From Gammaproteobacteria bacterium (GTDB taxonomy: Bacteria > Pseudomonadota > Gammaproteobacteria > Arenicellales > JAOTYS01), in the NCBI GenBank assembly GCA_029861795.1, contig JAOTYS010000185.1, positions 1 to 8,508 of the forward strand: 8,508 bases of DNA, in the 5' to 3' direction. Under the pieces are notes generated by a model. The model saw only the letters and a program-made list of their open reading frames with translations, had not been told where the DNA came from and made no database searches. Positions 1 through 7,033 of the stretch are shown here, piece after piece. Every line of letters begins with the position of its first letter. Positions within the stretch are counted from its first letter, which is position 1. Both the position numbers and the translations under genes were made by a program.

Positions 1-86
1 GGGAACTCTTTATAAAGACCAGTCACCCCCACCAGGGCCGAATGCTCCGTCTCCGAATTATTAGTTGCGTGGGCGTGAGTCGCCAT
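1..86 (-). CDS. DppF/OppF-like ABC transporter ATPase, N-terminal fragment (runs off left edge)
   Basis: This is the start of the second ATPase of the peptide-type ABC importer; only the first 28 codons are in the window. The ATG at 86-84 shares its A with the TGA stop of the preceding ATPase gene (TGATG), an arrangement typical of translationally coupled pairs. The frame stays open to the left edge. The peptide begins MATHAHATNNSETEH and then runs into ALVGVTGLYKEFP, which resembles the first beta strand of OppF/DppF proteins (the 'LLEVxxLxKxFP' pattern before Walker A). Its expected role is ATP hydrolysis as the heterodimer partner of the upstream ATPase. The assignment rests on position plus this short motif; Walker A would lie outside the window. 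The first 15 or so residues are polar and low in complexity, a common variable N-terminus. Confidence 0.8.
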   Translation of the reverse strand, partial: MATHAHATNNSETEHSALVGVTGLYKEF

Positions 87-1048
87 CACTGCTGCGCCAC
101 CATATGACAAGCCACTCTAGTATTTGTTTTGATCGTGTACTCAGGCACAGTTGTCCTACAAATATCCATCACATAAGGACAGCGTGGGTTAAACGCACAG
201 CCAGCGGGGACATTGTGCAGCGATGGCATCACCCCTGGGATCTGATTCAATGGTTGACCCGGACTAGTGTACTGAGGTAGCGCATTGATCAAACCCGAGG
301 TATAGGGATGGAGCGCGTGCTGCACGATCTCCCTGGTCGGTGCATCTTCCACCAGCCTGCCTGCATACATCACCAAAGTACGTTGAGTTACTGCAGAAAC
401 CACCCCCAAATCATGGGTGATCAAAATCAATCCCACACGATTACGTTCACACAACGACAGCAACAGCTCGATGATCTCTGCTTGAATGGTTACATCTAGG
501 GCAGTGCTCGGCTCATCCGCGATGATCAGCGCAGGGGTCGTCAATAGCGAAATGGCGATTACTACACGTTGTCGCATGCCGCCCGACAGTTCATGAGGGT
601 ATTGTGCAAACCGCGCCTCAGGTGCCGGTATTTGCACTTGAGCGAGGTTGTTGATGGCGATTTCCTTCGCATGCGCATTTGTAATCTGCTGATGCGCTTT
701 AAGCGCTTCCACCATCTGAGTGCCAATGGTGAGCACCGGGTTCAACGTCATCATCGGATCCTGAAAGATCATGCTAATCCTGTTGCCCCTAATTTTTCTC
801 ATCTCCTCCCGTGACAGCTTTACTAAGTCGAGCCCACCAAACAGAATCTCTCCTCTAGAGACGTAACCCGGCTTGCTAATGAGATTGAGAATAGAAAAGG
901 CCAATACGGACTTGCCAGCACCGCTCTCACCAACGATTCCCAGCCGCTCTCCTGCCTCTAGCGAAAATGACACATCGCGCAGCGCGGTGAGCGCAGCCTC
1001 TCTGAATGCGAACTGCACCTCAAGCTTACGGACTTCTAGCAGAGCCAT
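86..1048 (-). CDS. DppD/OppD-like peptide ABC transporter ATP-binding protein
   Basis: This is a cytoplasmic ATPase that powers the importer together with the DppF-like protein. All ABC motifs are visible in the 320 residues: Walker A GESGAGKS (40-47), Q-loop Gln96 in FQDP, signature LSGGMRQR (154-161), Walker B LIIADEP (174-180) and H-loop His212 in THD. The C-terminal oligopeptide-transporter extension is present, with HPYT near 247-250. It carries four cysteines (Cys274, Cys280, Cys287, Cys314) in the arrangement that binds a [4Fe-4S] cluster in some OppD/DppD proteins. The length is normal for DppD. The start MALLEVRKLEVQF fits the family; the nearest purine-rich site (AGGA) is about 15 bases upstream, so the ribosome site is weak. 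The gene follows the DppC-like permease after 58 bases and overlaps the next ATPase by one base. Peptide import is inferred; nickel, glutathione or opine transporters share this family. Confidence 0.95.
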   Translation of the reverse strand: MALLEVRKLEVQFAFREAALTALRDVSFSLEAGERLGIVGESGAGKSVLAFSILNLISKPGYVSRGEILFGGLDLVKLSREEMRKIRGNRISMIFQDPMMTLNPVLTIGTQMVEALKAHQQITNAHAKEIAINNLAQVQIPAPEARFAQYPHELSGGMRQRVVIAISLLTTPALIIADEPSTALDVTIQAEIIELLLSLCERNRVGLILITHDLGVVSAVTQRTLVMYAGRLVEDAPTREIVQHALHPYTSGLINALPQYTSPGQPLNQIPGVMPSLHNVPAGCAFNPRCPYVMDICRTTVPEYTIKTNTRVACHMVAQQ

Positions 1049-1080
1049 ATCACAATCTTTTTTTCCTGGTGAAACTTTCC

Positions 1081-1096
1081 TACGCCTAAAGGCGCA
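1081..1096 (-). other. Small hairpin in the gap between permease and ATPase genes
   Basis: In the 58-base gap between the second permease and the first ATPase gene, the minus strand reads TGCGCCTTTAGGCGTA. It can fold into a six-pair stem (one G-U pair) with a four-base loop. No U-run follows, so it is not a classic terminator. It may be a processing or stability element, or chance. A short dyad GAAAGTTTC follows it directly. Confidence 0.3.
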
Positions 1097-1106
1097 CCTA
1101 TCGAAC

Positions 1107-2027
1107 CTAATCTTTGTAGAGTTTGGGATTCAACACATCGCGCAACCAATCTCCAAGCAGGTTAATCGAAAGCACCAAGATGATGAGCACAATGCTGGGG
1201 ATGATGGTGATCCACCATGAGCCGCTGAAGATGAACTCAAAGCCGCTGTTGATTAACGAACCCAACGATGGCTTGGTGATTGGCATCCCCAATCCCAGAA
1301 ATGACAACGCCGCCTCACTGACGATGGCGTTCGCGACTTGAACCGTGGAGATAACAAGGATGGGGGACAGCGTGTTCGGCAAGATGTGACGCACCATGAT
1401 GCGACTGGGTTTGAAGCCGATGACCCTAGCCGCATCAACATACTCCTTTTTCTTCTCCGCCAACACCGATGCACGCACCGTGCGCGCATATTGTGGCCAT
1501 TCGGCAATGCCAATAACCAAGATCAGCATCAATATTGCTAGGCGTTCGTAGAGTTCGGTGCCAAAAGCGACTTGAAACACCGCCAACGTCACAATCGCCA
1601 CCATAAGCGTAGAGAAGGACAGTTGAATGTCAGCCACTCGCATCAGCAAGCTGTCAAGCCTGCCGCCCACATACCCTGCTAGCAGACCAAAGCTAATACC
1701 CACAAACGCCTGCAATAGCACCGCAAAAACACCGATGGTGATAGAGATACGGGTACCATAAAGAATGGTGCTCAATAGGTCTCTTCCCTGGGCATCGGTA
1801 CCGAAGAAGAAGCGTGTATCACCCCCCTGCTGCCACAATGGTGGGGTTTCCGAATCCATGAGATCGATCTGCATGGGGTCGTATGGGTCGAATGGCGCGA
1901 TCAGCGGGGCGGAAAAACTGGCCGTGAGACACGCAAATAAGACTATGGCGCTTGCGATTGCAATGGCGTCATTGCGAAAGCTGTAGACAAAACTCGATTG
2001 AGCAAATTGCTGCCAACGACTAATCAT
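1107..2027 (-). CDS. DppC/OppC-like ABC transporter permease
   Basis: This is an inner-membrane permease forming half of the transport channel of the peptide-type importer. The 306 residues have the OppC/DppC plan. A cytoplasmic N-terminus and first helix (about 21-44) are followed by a periplasmic segment and then the family hallmark GTDAQGRDLLSTILYGTR (about 76-93). Five further hydrophobic segments follow. The EAA loop, which docks onto the ATPase, is visible as EYVDAARVIGF...RHILPN (about 195-218). A WW pair near 261 precedes the last helix, and the C-terminus LLGDWLRDVLNPKL is typical. The length is normal. The ATG overlaps the end of the upstream permease gene by 8 bases, implying translational coupling. 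Peptide specificity is inferred from family only. Confidence 0.95.
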   Translation of the reverse strand: MISRWQQFAQSSFVYSFRNDAIAIASAIVLFACLTASFSAPLIAPFDPYDPMQIDLMDSETPPLWQQGGDTRFFFGTDAQGRDLLSTILYGTRISITIGVFAVLLQAFVGISFGLLAGYVGGRLDSLLMRVADIQLSFSTLMVAIVTLAVFQVAFGTELYERLAILMLILVIGIAEWPQYARTVRASVLAEKKKEYVDAARVIGFKPSRIMVRHILPNTLSPILVISTVQVANAIVSEAALSFLGLGMPITKPSLGSLINSGFEFIFSGSWWITIIPSIVLIILVLSINLLGDWLRDVLNPKLYKD

Positions 2028-2997
2028 GGCCGCGTGCCAGTCGAACCGTGGGATTGACCAATCCGTAGATCAGATCGACGATGGTATTGGTGATCACAAA
2101 GATCAACCCCACCACAATGAGGTAAGCGATGATCAAAGGTGTGTCCACCCGATTGACCGCCTCGAGAAACAAAAAACCCATGCCGGGCCATTGAAAAACG
2201 GTTTCCGTCAGGATGGTGTAGGCGATCATGGTGCCGATCTGCACACCGCCGACGGTAATCACTGGGAGCAGTGTGTTTTTCAAGGCATGAACAAACCAGA
2301 TGCGCTTACTCGACAACCCCTTGGCCCAAGCGAACTTGACGTACTCGGTCTCGAGCACTTCCATCATCTCAGCGCGAATCAGCCGAATAAAAAGTGGAAG
2401 CAGGATCGATGCCAACGCGAAACACGGCAAAATAAGATGTACCAGTCCATCCTTAGTCAAAAAACCGGTGGTCCAACCATAAACGTTCATCGTTTGACCA
2501 CGTCCGTAGGATGGCAACCAGCCGAGCTCCACCGAGAAGATATAAATGGACATTATCGCGGTCAGAAACACGGGTATGGAGATACCGACGATACTGGCCC
2601 CCACGGTGAAGCGCGCAAACCAGTGTTTGGGATTGATTGCCGCGAACACACCTATAGGAATCGAGAGCGACACAATGATAAGGGTTGCTCCGATCACCAA
2701 CTCCACTGTGGCGGGCAACTTATCCAGAATTACATCCAGGGCGGGTCGCTTAAAGAAGTAAGAGTTACCAAGATCACCACGAACCGCTCGCTTTAAGAAA
2801 CGTGCATATTGAACTAGGAAGGGGTCATTCAGTCCGAGCTGGTCTCTGAGCTTTTGACGCTCCGCCTCGGAGACGGATTGACCGACAAGCTCGCGTAGAG
2901 GATCTCCTAAATTGTCCTGAATAGAAAAACTGATCAGGCTGATGACAATCATTACCATAGCAGCTTGCCACAATCGTCTGACTAGGAACCCCAGCAT
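2020..2997 (-). CDS. DppB/OppB-like ABC transporter permease
   Basis: This is the first inner-membrane permease of the importer and partner of the DppC-like protein. The 325 residues match the DppB/OppB layout. The N-terminus MLGFLVRRLWQAAMVMIV contains the first helix. A periplasmic segment follows, with the family motif LRDQLGLNDPFLVQYARFL (about 50-68) and RGDLGNSY (about 73-80). Five more helices follow, with an EAA loop at about 218-245 (EYVKFAWAKGLSS...NTLLP). The start is well supported because the RR(L)W N-terminus is conserved in the family. The purine run AAAGAGAG lies immediately before the ATG. A weak five-pair stem (ACAAC/GTTGT, 3006-3021) sits just upstream of it. The gene lies 233 bases downstream of the binding-protein gene, behind a likely attenuating terminator, so its expression is probably lower. 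Confidence 0.95.
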   Translation of the reverse strand: MLGFLVRRLWQAAMVMIVISLISFSIQDNLGDPLRELVGQSVSEAERQKLRDQLGLNDPFLVQYARFLKRAVRGDLGNSYFFKRPALDVILDKLPATVELVIGATLIIVSLSIPIGVFAAINPKHWFARFTVGASIVGISIPVFLTAIMSIYIFSVELGWLPSYGRGQTMNVYGWTTGFLTKDGLVHLILPCFALASILLPLFIRLIRAEMMEVLETEYVKFAWAKGLSSKRIWFVHALKNTLLPVITVGGVQIGTMIAYTILTETVFQWPGMGFLFLEAVNRVDTPLIIAYLIVVGLIFVITNTIVDLIYGLVNPTVRLARGHD

Positions 2998-3149
2998 CTC
3001 TCTTTACAACAAAGTCGTTGTTATCGCTACATTCTGCACAATGCAGGAAAACGGGAGTTTACACCCAGTAAACAGGCATTTGACCCACCAGTTGTGCAAC
3101 GACAGCCCCTTTGATCCCCGTTCGTTTCCGAACCACAAGGCATTCTTAG

Positions 3150-3187
3150 AAAATCCAAAACGAAAGGGCCACAGTTGTGGCCCTTCG
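3150..3187 (-). terminator. Probable rho-independent terminator or attenuator between binding-protein and permease genes
   Basis: On the minus strand, AAGGGCCAC and GTGGCCCTT form a perfect nine-pair GC-rich stem (3164-3172 with 3177-3185) around a four-base loop. It is followed by TTTCGTTTT and then, after GGA, another TTTT. The U-rich side lies downstream on the minus strand only, so the element is oriented to stop transcription coming from the binding-protein gene. Partial read-through into the permease genes would explain how one operon gives excess binding protein, a known pattern in such importers. Interruptions in the U-run suggest that it may be leaky. It could instead be a 3'-stabilising hairpin. 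Confidence 0.7.
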
Positions 3188-3200
3188 CAATCGCCTATGG

Positions 3201-3216
3201 GGCTACACCCGTAGCC
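3201..3216 (-). other. Second small hairpin just after the binding-protein stop codon
   Basis: GGCTAC and GTAGCC form a six-pair stem around a four-base loop, about 15 bases after the stop codon of the binding-protein gene and just ahead of the stronger terminator-like hairpin. No U-run follows. With its neighbour it would cap the 3' end of the binding-protein transcript. The rest of the gap (2998-3149) shows no ORF worth calling and no promoter I can identify with confidence. Confidence 0.4.
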
Positions 3217-3230
3217 ACTAGGATTATCGG

Positions 3231-4781
3231 TTATTGGATCACCAAGTCGCCGAGGTAGGGAAAGTTCATAACGTTTACCACGTCTGATATGCCTATCCCT
3301 TTACGGGCCGCCCACGCCAGATCCTGCCAGTGCAAGGGAATGAAAGCAGCTTCTTCATACGCGATTTGCTCCACTTCCTTTAGCATCGCAGCGCGCTTGT
3401 CGGGATCGGTTTCGCTCTGGCTCTTGAGGATCAACTCATCTACTTTCGGATTGGAATAGTTACCACTGTTGTACTGGCCATAGCCTGTGGCCTCGTCCGG
3501 TGTCATCAACAGGAACTCGGTGAAATTAGACGAATCCTCGGTATCGGAATGCCAGCCGATCATCATCAGGTCGGCTCCACGTTCGTCGAACGTTGGCCAG
3601 TATTGGGCCTTAGGCATAGTTTTGAGATCGACCTTGATGTTGATCTTGGCGAGCATGCCAGCGACGGCCTCGGCGATCTTAGCGTCGTTAACATAGCGAT
3701 TGTTGGGAGCCATCATGGTCGCAGAGAATCCGTCCCCATAACCCGCCTCTTGCATCAGCGCTTTGGCTTTTTCAAGGTCGTACCTCGGTTCTAACGATTG
3801 GTTATACCCAGCGTAGCCTTTGGGGCTTTGTTGCGCAGCCGGTGTGGCAAAACCCTTCATGATTTTCTCTACGATTCCTTGATTGTTTACCGCGTATACC
3901 ACGGCCTGGCGCACTCTCGGATCTGCAAATTCAGGACGCCGTTGCTGATTCATCTGGAAAGTAATGATCCGCGTGCCGCTCATGGTCACCAGATCCACAT
4001 CAGGGCTCTGTTCTATTCGTTGCAAATCGTTGGGCGGTACTGGGGCGATAAAATCAACATCACCGGACAATAACGCCGCAACCCGCGTCGGATCCTCTTT
4101 GATGGGTGTAAAGATAATTTTGGTCACATTGCCCGAAGAATTCTCATCCCAATAGTCACCAAATCGATCGAACTCGACCTTGACACCTTGCTCACGCTGG
4201 GTCACCACAAACGGTCCGGTTCCGGATGCGTTCTTGGATGCAAAGGTGTCCCCGTGCTTTACTAGTTCATCTTTAGGCTTGCCGTTCTCATCTATTCCAG
4301 AAAAGAACTTGCTATCCATGGGAAAGATGTAGGTGGCCTGGTGCAGCACCAACGGATAAGGCTCTTTAGTGACTAGATCGATGGTGTAATCATCGATGAC
4401 ATTGAGCCCTTCGAACGGGGCATACAAGCCTTTGAAATCCGGGCTCATTAACAGACGATCGTAAGTCCATTTGACGTCCGCCGCGGTGAACTCATTGCCC
4501 GAGTGGAAGGTCACTCCCTTACGCAGGTGAAAACGCACCGTCCGGTCATCAATACGCTCCCAGCTCTCCGCCAGCCGCGGCTCGAACTGCAAGTCCCGAT
4601 TCCAGCGCACCAATGGATCAAACACCATGTGCGAGAGCTGTAAGGTTCCTCCTGAAAGTTGTTCGTGGGGATCTAATGAGACTGGGTCCGCGTCATAAGC
4701 CATCTTGAGAGTTTTTGCGCTGACGGCGAATGACAGTGCTAGGCCCAATAAGAGCCCCATGGTTAGTGTTAATCGTTTCAT
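3231..4781 (-). CDS. DppA/OppA-like periplasmic substrate-binding protein (SBP_bac_5 family)
   Basis: This periplasmic receptor captures the solute and delivers it to the permease pair. The 516 residues begin with a Sec signal peptide (basic MKR, then a hydrophobic core, likely cut after AVSA near residue 22, before KTLKMAYD). No lipobox cysteine is present, so it should be soluble in the periplasm. Family landmarks include DPVSLDPHEQ (about 32-41), the FDPLVRW segment, LAESWERIDDRTVRFHLRKGVTFHSG (about 70-95, the SBP_bac_5 signature region) and FTAADVKWTYDRL. The length is normal for DppA. A strong Shine-Dalgarno lies seven bases before the ATG. The gene opens the importer operon, and the 93-base gap upstream may hold its promoter, although I see no convincing -35/-10 pair. 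The ligand may be peptides but cannot be read directly; this family also binds nickel, haem, glutathione and sugars. Confidence 0.95.
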   Translation of the reverse strand: MKRLTLTMGLLLGLALSFAVSAKTLKMAYDADPVSLDPHEQLSGGTLQLSHMVFDPLVRWNRDLQFEPRLAESWERIDDRTVRFHLRKGVTFHSGNEFTAADVKWTYDRLLMSPDFKGLYAPFEGLNVIDDYTIDLVTKEPYPLVLHQATYIFPMDSKFFSGIDENGKPKDELVKHGDTFASKNASGTGPFVVTQREQGVKVEFDRFGDYWDENSSGNVTKIIFTPIKEDPTRVAALLSGDVDFIAPVPPNDLQRIEQSPDVDLVTMSGTRIITFQMNQQRRPEFADPRVRQAVVYAVNNQGIVEKIMKGFATPAAQQSPKGYAGYNQSLEPRYDLEKAKALMQEAGYGDGFSATMMAPNNRYVNDAKIAEAVAGMLAKINIKVDLKTMPKAQYWPTFDERGADLMMIGWHSDTEDSSNFTEFLLMTPDEATGYGQYNSGNYSNPKVDELILKSQSETDPDKRAAMLKEVEQIAYEEAAFIPLHWQDLAWAARKGIGISDVVNVMNFPYLGDLVIQ

Positions 4782-4788
4782 CTATGTA

Positions 4789-4794
4789 CCCTCC
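4789..4794 (-). promoter_or_regulatory. Strong Shine-Dalgarno of the binding-protein gene
   Basis: The minus strand reads GGAGGG seven bases before the ATG at 4781. It is the best ribosome-binding site in the window and fixes that start. Most other genes here have weak sites and appear to rely on coupling, so it supports high translation of the binding protein. Confidence 0.85.
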
Positions 4795-4874
4795 AGATTA
4801 GTGACCGCATCGGTCGGTGCAATACGCAATCGATTTGAGGCCGGCTACTCGATTCCCAACACGGGCGTATTAGT

Positions 4875-5141
4875 CTAGCCATCATCTTGCGCAGTTTGGA
4901 CGATCGCTAACGCCTTTTTCGCCGCGGCTACACAGTAGACGGCCTCGTTGTCCGAGAGCATATTTTGCGCTTGTCCGCGCAACATCTCCACCTGACTGGT
5001 CTGATCGGGACTCAGTGCAACCCCGCTAGCCATGCGACTGTCCAGCTGGTCCAGCAAGCCGGCGCAATCTTGCTTGTCTGAAGCGCACCCCCAAAACCCG
5101 GCTAGGGTCGCGATCGATAGCCCAACTAGATGAAACTTCAT
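4875..5141 (-). CDS. Small probable lipoprotein, function unknown
   Basis: I do not recognise this 88-residue protein. It starts with a basic residue and a hydrophobic stretch (MKFHLVGLSIATLAGF) ending in WGC at Cys19. This looks like a lipoprotein signal, although the lipobox FWGC is weaker than the usual L-A/S-G/A-C. The mature part is small, polar and probably helical, with two further cysteines (Cys26 and Cys70) that could form a disulfide in the periplasm and pair two helices. The segment DQTSQVEMLRGQAQNMLSD looks like an amphipathic helix. It follows the Cys/His-motif protein by 40 bases on the same strand and has only a modest purine-rich site (GGCGAGA). It may be the last member of the redox module, or independent. 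A simple secreted protein is the alternative. Confidence 0.75.
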   Translation of the reverse strand: MKFHLVGLSIATLAGFWGCASDKQDCAGLLDQLDSRMASGVALSPDQTSQVEMLRGQAQNMLSDNEAVYCVAAAKKALAIVQTAQDDG

Positions 5142-5181
5142 ATGTTTTCTCGCCAGCTAAGAATGCGCACCAGTGTAGAGC

Positions 5182-5970
5182 TTAGAGCCTTTCTATAGTG
5201 CTGGGATCGATTTTGAACACCAGCAGATTGCCACGCCTTTCGACCTCACCGGTAACCTCCACCGGGTCCGCCACATAACGCAGGACCTCGTCGGTTACGG
5301 ATTTGCCCTCTGTATCGGCCAGCAAGTAGAAGGAAAATCCACCGGCAGGCTTGTCAGAGACGAAAAATGGGGGCACGCCGCCGAGCAGACAGAGCATGGC
5401 ACACCCCTTGTGCACCTTACCTTCTCCCGGTTTCATCAGCCCAAGAAAACACTTACTGTCAACTATCTCTCCTTTTAACCGGTATTGCCCTAATGACTCG
5501 CCCGTCGGCACACTCCATTGCGCCGGCATGGACCCCACCACCGTCGGATCCGCGGCCCGCAGTTGGTTCTCGCCTCCCCCTACTACCTGAAACATGCGCA
5601 CGTCCTCGCGTGTGACGTAGACGCCGCCCACCTGCACCGCTTTGCCGTCTAGCTCTGCTGCCTTTTGCTCATTGACGCCAAACTTGCCCGGGCGCATCAG
5701 TACAATGGTTTCGCCATTTGGTCTTTGCTCGCTTGGCGGCATGTGCAACATGGGATGCGGATCCATTTGCAGCACCCCGCTTAACTTGGCTTGATTCTTA
5801 TAGCCCGCCTTTGGCGGCACATCCTGGTTAAGGTAAAGCGCGAAGGCGAAACCGGCGGCACCAGCCAATAACACAAGTACTACTACGGACAGAAACCAGC
5901 GAATCGATGTTGGCACGCGTAGGTAGCCGACAAAGAAATGCTCGCTTCTTGATTCACTTTGATTAGCCAT
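5182..5970 (-). CDS. Membrane-anchored protein with C-x12-H-x2-C-x3-C motif, putative redox-module component
   Basis: No characterised family name comes to mind for this 262-residue protein. It has a short polar N-terminus, one membrane helix (about 24-47) and a large domain probably in the periplasm. The first part (about 60-140) looks like beta strands with a GKAVQVGGVYVTREDVRMFQV stretch. The second (about 165-260) contains GEIVDSKCFLG, then PGEGKVH, KGCAMLC and GGVPPFFV. The ordered residues Cys174, His187, Cys190 and Cys194 suggest a metal or haem/cluster site or a redox disulfide. From memory, similar motifs recur in uncharacterised proteins next to Rieske-type genes, but I cannot verify this here. 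The C-terminal part (DPVEVTGEVERRGNLLVFKID) resembles an OB-like strand pattern. The start overlaps the Rieske gene's end by 8 bases, so the two are very likely translated together and may form one complex. Confidence 0.85.
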   Translation of the reverse strand: MANQSESRSEHFFVGYLRVPTSIRWFLSVVVLVLLAGAAGFAFALYLNQDVPPKAGYKNQAKLSGVLQMDPHPMLHMPPSEQRPNGETIVLMRPGKFGVNEQKAAELDGKAVQVGGVYVTREDVRMFQVVGGGENQLRAADPTVVGSMPAQWSVPTGESLGQYRLKGEIVDSKCFLGLMKPGEGKVHKGCAMLCLLGGVPPFFVSDKPAGGFSFYLLADTEGKSVTDEVLRYVADPVEVTGEVERRGNLLVFKIDPSTIERL

Positions 5971-7033
5971 GGACTTGTTCCTCGATCAGAACAGGGTTAA
6001 CCGGGGTGCCCGGTGGTAACGCCCTTGTGTCCAACAACACCCGATCGCCATCGAGCTTTAATCTAAAGGTCGGTATCTTCTCCTCAAACGGTGGCGGTGA
6101 TTGCCCTGTGTGGGGAACATACTGAAATCCGTGCCACGGACAGGTAATACACCCATCCATAACTCTACCCTCACCCAGGGGGCCGTTCTGATGGGCACAG
6201 ACATTTGAGACTGCCGATAATTTATTGTCATAGCGAAACACGGCGACACGCTCGCCGTTGTCGAGGTGCACGATTTTGGCACGATTCATAGGTATCTCTT
6301 TAAATACCCCAACGTCCAACCAATGCTCCGTTGTGCTCGGTGCCGCGTCCACACGATCTTTATGCCATTCGCGATAACCTGCTACCAGATGCAAGCCTGC
6401 AACCAACACAATGCTCACCCCCAGAATCAGGGCATAAAACAGACTACGTTCACTCTGCAACGCCCCGAGGCTAATATGCATTACCAACAAGCCATAGACG
6501 ACATAGACCGACATGTGCAACGCCTTCCATACCTTTGGGGACAGAAAGTTCAGCCAGAAATCATGGCTGGTTACCGCCATAAGACACAAAATGATCAGCG
6601 CTAAGATACCTAGCAGCTCGAATGGAAATCCGGTGAATGAGCCCAGTGATCCTTCGGTGATCGTCACCATGAGTGACATCAGTGGAGAAAGATCGCCGTA
6701 GCCGTGGTACCAGTCCAACACCTTCTTGGCGTGTACCCCACCGATTAAGAACGTCAAAACACCGAAATGTCGACGGTTATAAAGAAGCGGCAAGAATCGC
6801 GTGTTCAAGCGCGCCAGCGGTCCAATACAAAGTATTAAAGTCAGCATCAAGAACGCGCACGTCCCATACGCCCTCATTTGTATGATCTGACCATTGACCC
6901 TGGCCTCGCCGGTCCAGAACTGTGGTGCGATCTTTATAAACAGATAGCAATACAGTGCAACCCCGACCAACAACACTAGATCGTAACCGATCTTGGCTCG
7001 GGTCCAAGTGACGTACTTATAGCCAGCACTCAT
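5963..7033 (-). CDS. Ferric-reductase-like haem b membrane domain fused to a Rieske [2Fe-2S] domain
   Basis: This is a predicted inner-membrane electron-transfer protein of 356 residues. Residues about 15-220 form roughly six hydrophobic helices resembling the ferric reductase/MsrQ (YedZ) membrane domain. RRHFGV at 87-92 matches that family's RRxLGL. Candidate haem ligands are His101, His173 (in ALHMSVY) and His186; the 13-residue spacing of the last two equals that recalled for E. coli MsrQ His151/His164. Residues about 242-336 are a Rieske domain with Cys279-x-His281 and Cys298-x2-His301 (CAH...CPWH), all four cluster ligands intact. There is no flavin or NAD(P)H-binding domain, unlike true ferric reductases, so electrons must arrive or leave by another partner. 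The start overlaps the preceding gene as ATGA and the stop overlaps the next start. Donor, acceptor and direction of electron flow are unknown. Confidence 0.92.
   Translation of the reverse strand: MSAGYKYVTWTRAKIGYDLVLLVGVALYCYLFIKIAPQFWTGEARVNGQIIQMRAYGTCAFLMLTLILCIGPLARLNTRFLPLLYNRRHFGVLTFLIGGVHAKKVLDWYHGYGDLSPLMSLMVTITEGSLGSFTGFPFELLGILALIILCLMAVTSHDFWLNFLSPKVWKALHMSVYVVYGLLVMHISLGALQSERSLFYALILGVSIVLVAGLHLVAGYREWHKDRVDAAPSTTEHWLDVGVFKEIPMNRAKIVHLDNGERVAVFRYDNKLSAVSNVCAHQNGPLGEGRVMDGCITCPWHGFQYVPHTGQSPPPFEEKIPTFRLKLDGDRVLLDTRALPPGTPVNPVLIEEQVHG

Noticed and set aside
1253..1513. Minus-strand 86-codon ORF inside the DppC-like gene
   Set aside because: It is a different frame of the same strand under a well-supported permease, Arg/Ser/Cys-rich as expected of a shadow frame.
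2026..2796. Long plus-strand ORF of 256 codons opposite the DppB-like permease
   Set aside because: It is exactly antisense to a clear permease. Its product is His/Gln/Asp-rich, lacks any domain and looks like a mirror of membrane-protein codons.
3164..3185. Terminator acting on the plus strand
   Set aside because: On the plus strand the stem is followed by CGCAATCGCC, with no T-run, and there is no plus-strand gene to terminate.
4797..4874. Possible promoter with TTGCAC and TAATCT before the binding-protein gene
   Set aside because: Both boxes match consensus poorly, and the implied start would fall on the Shine-Dalgarno, so no promoter is called.
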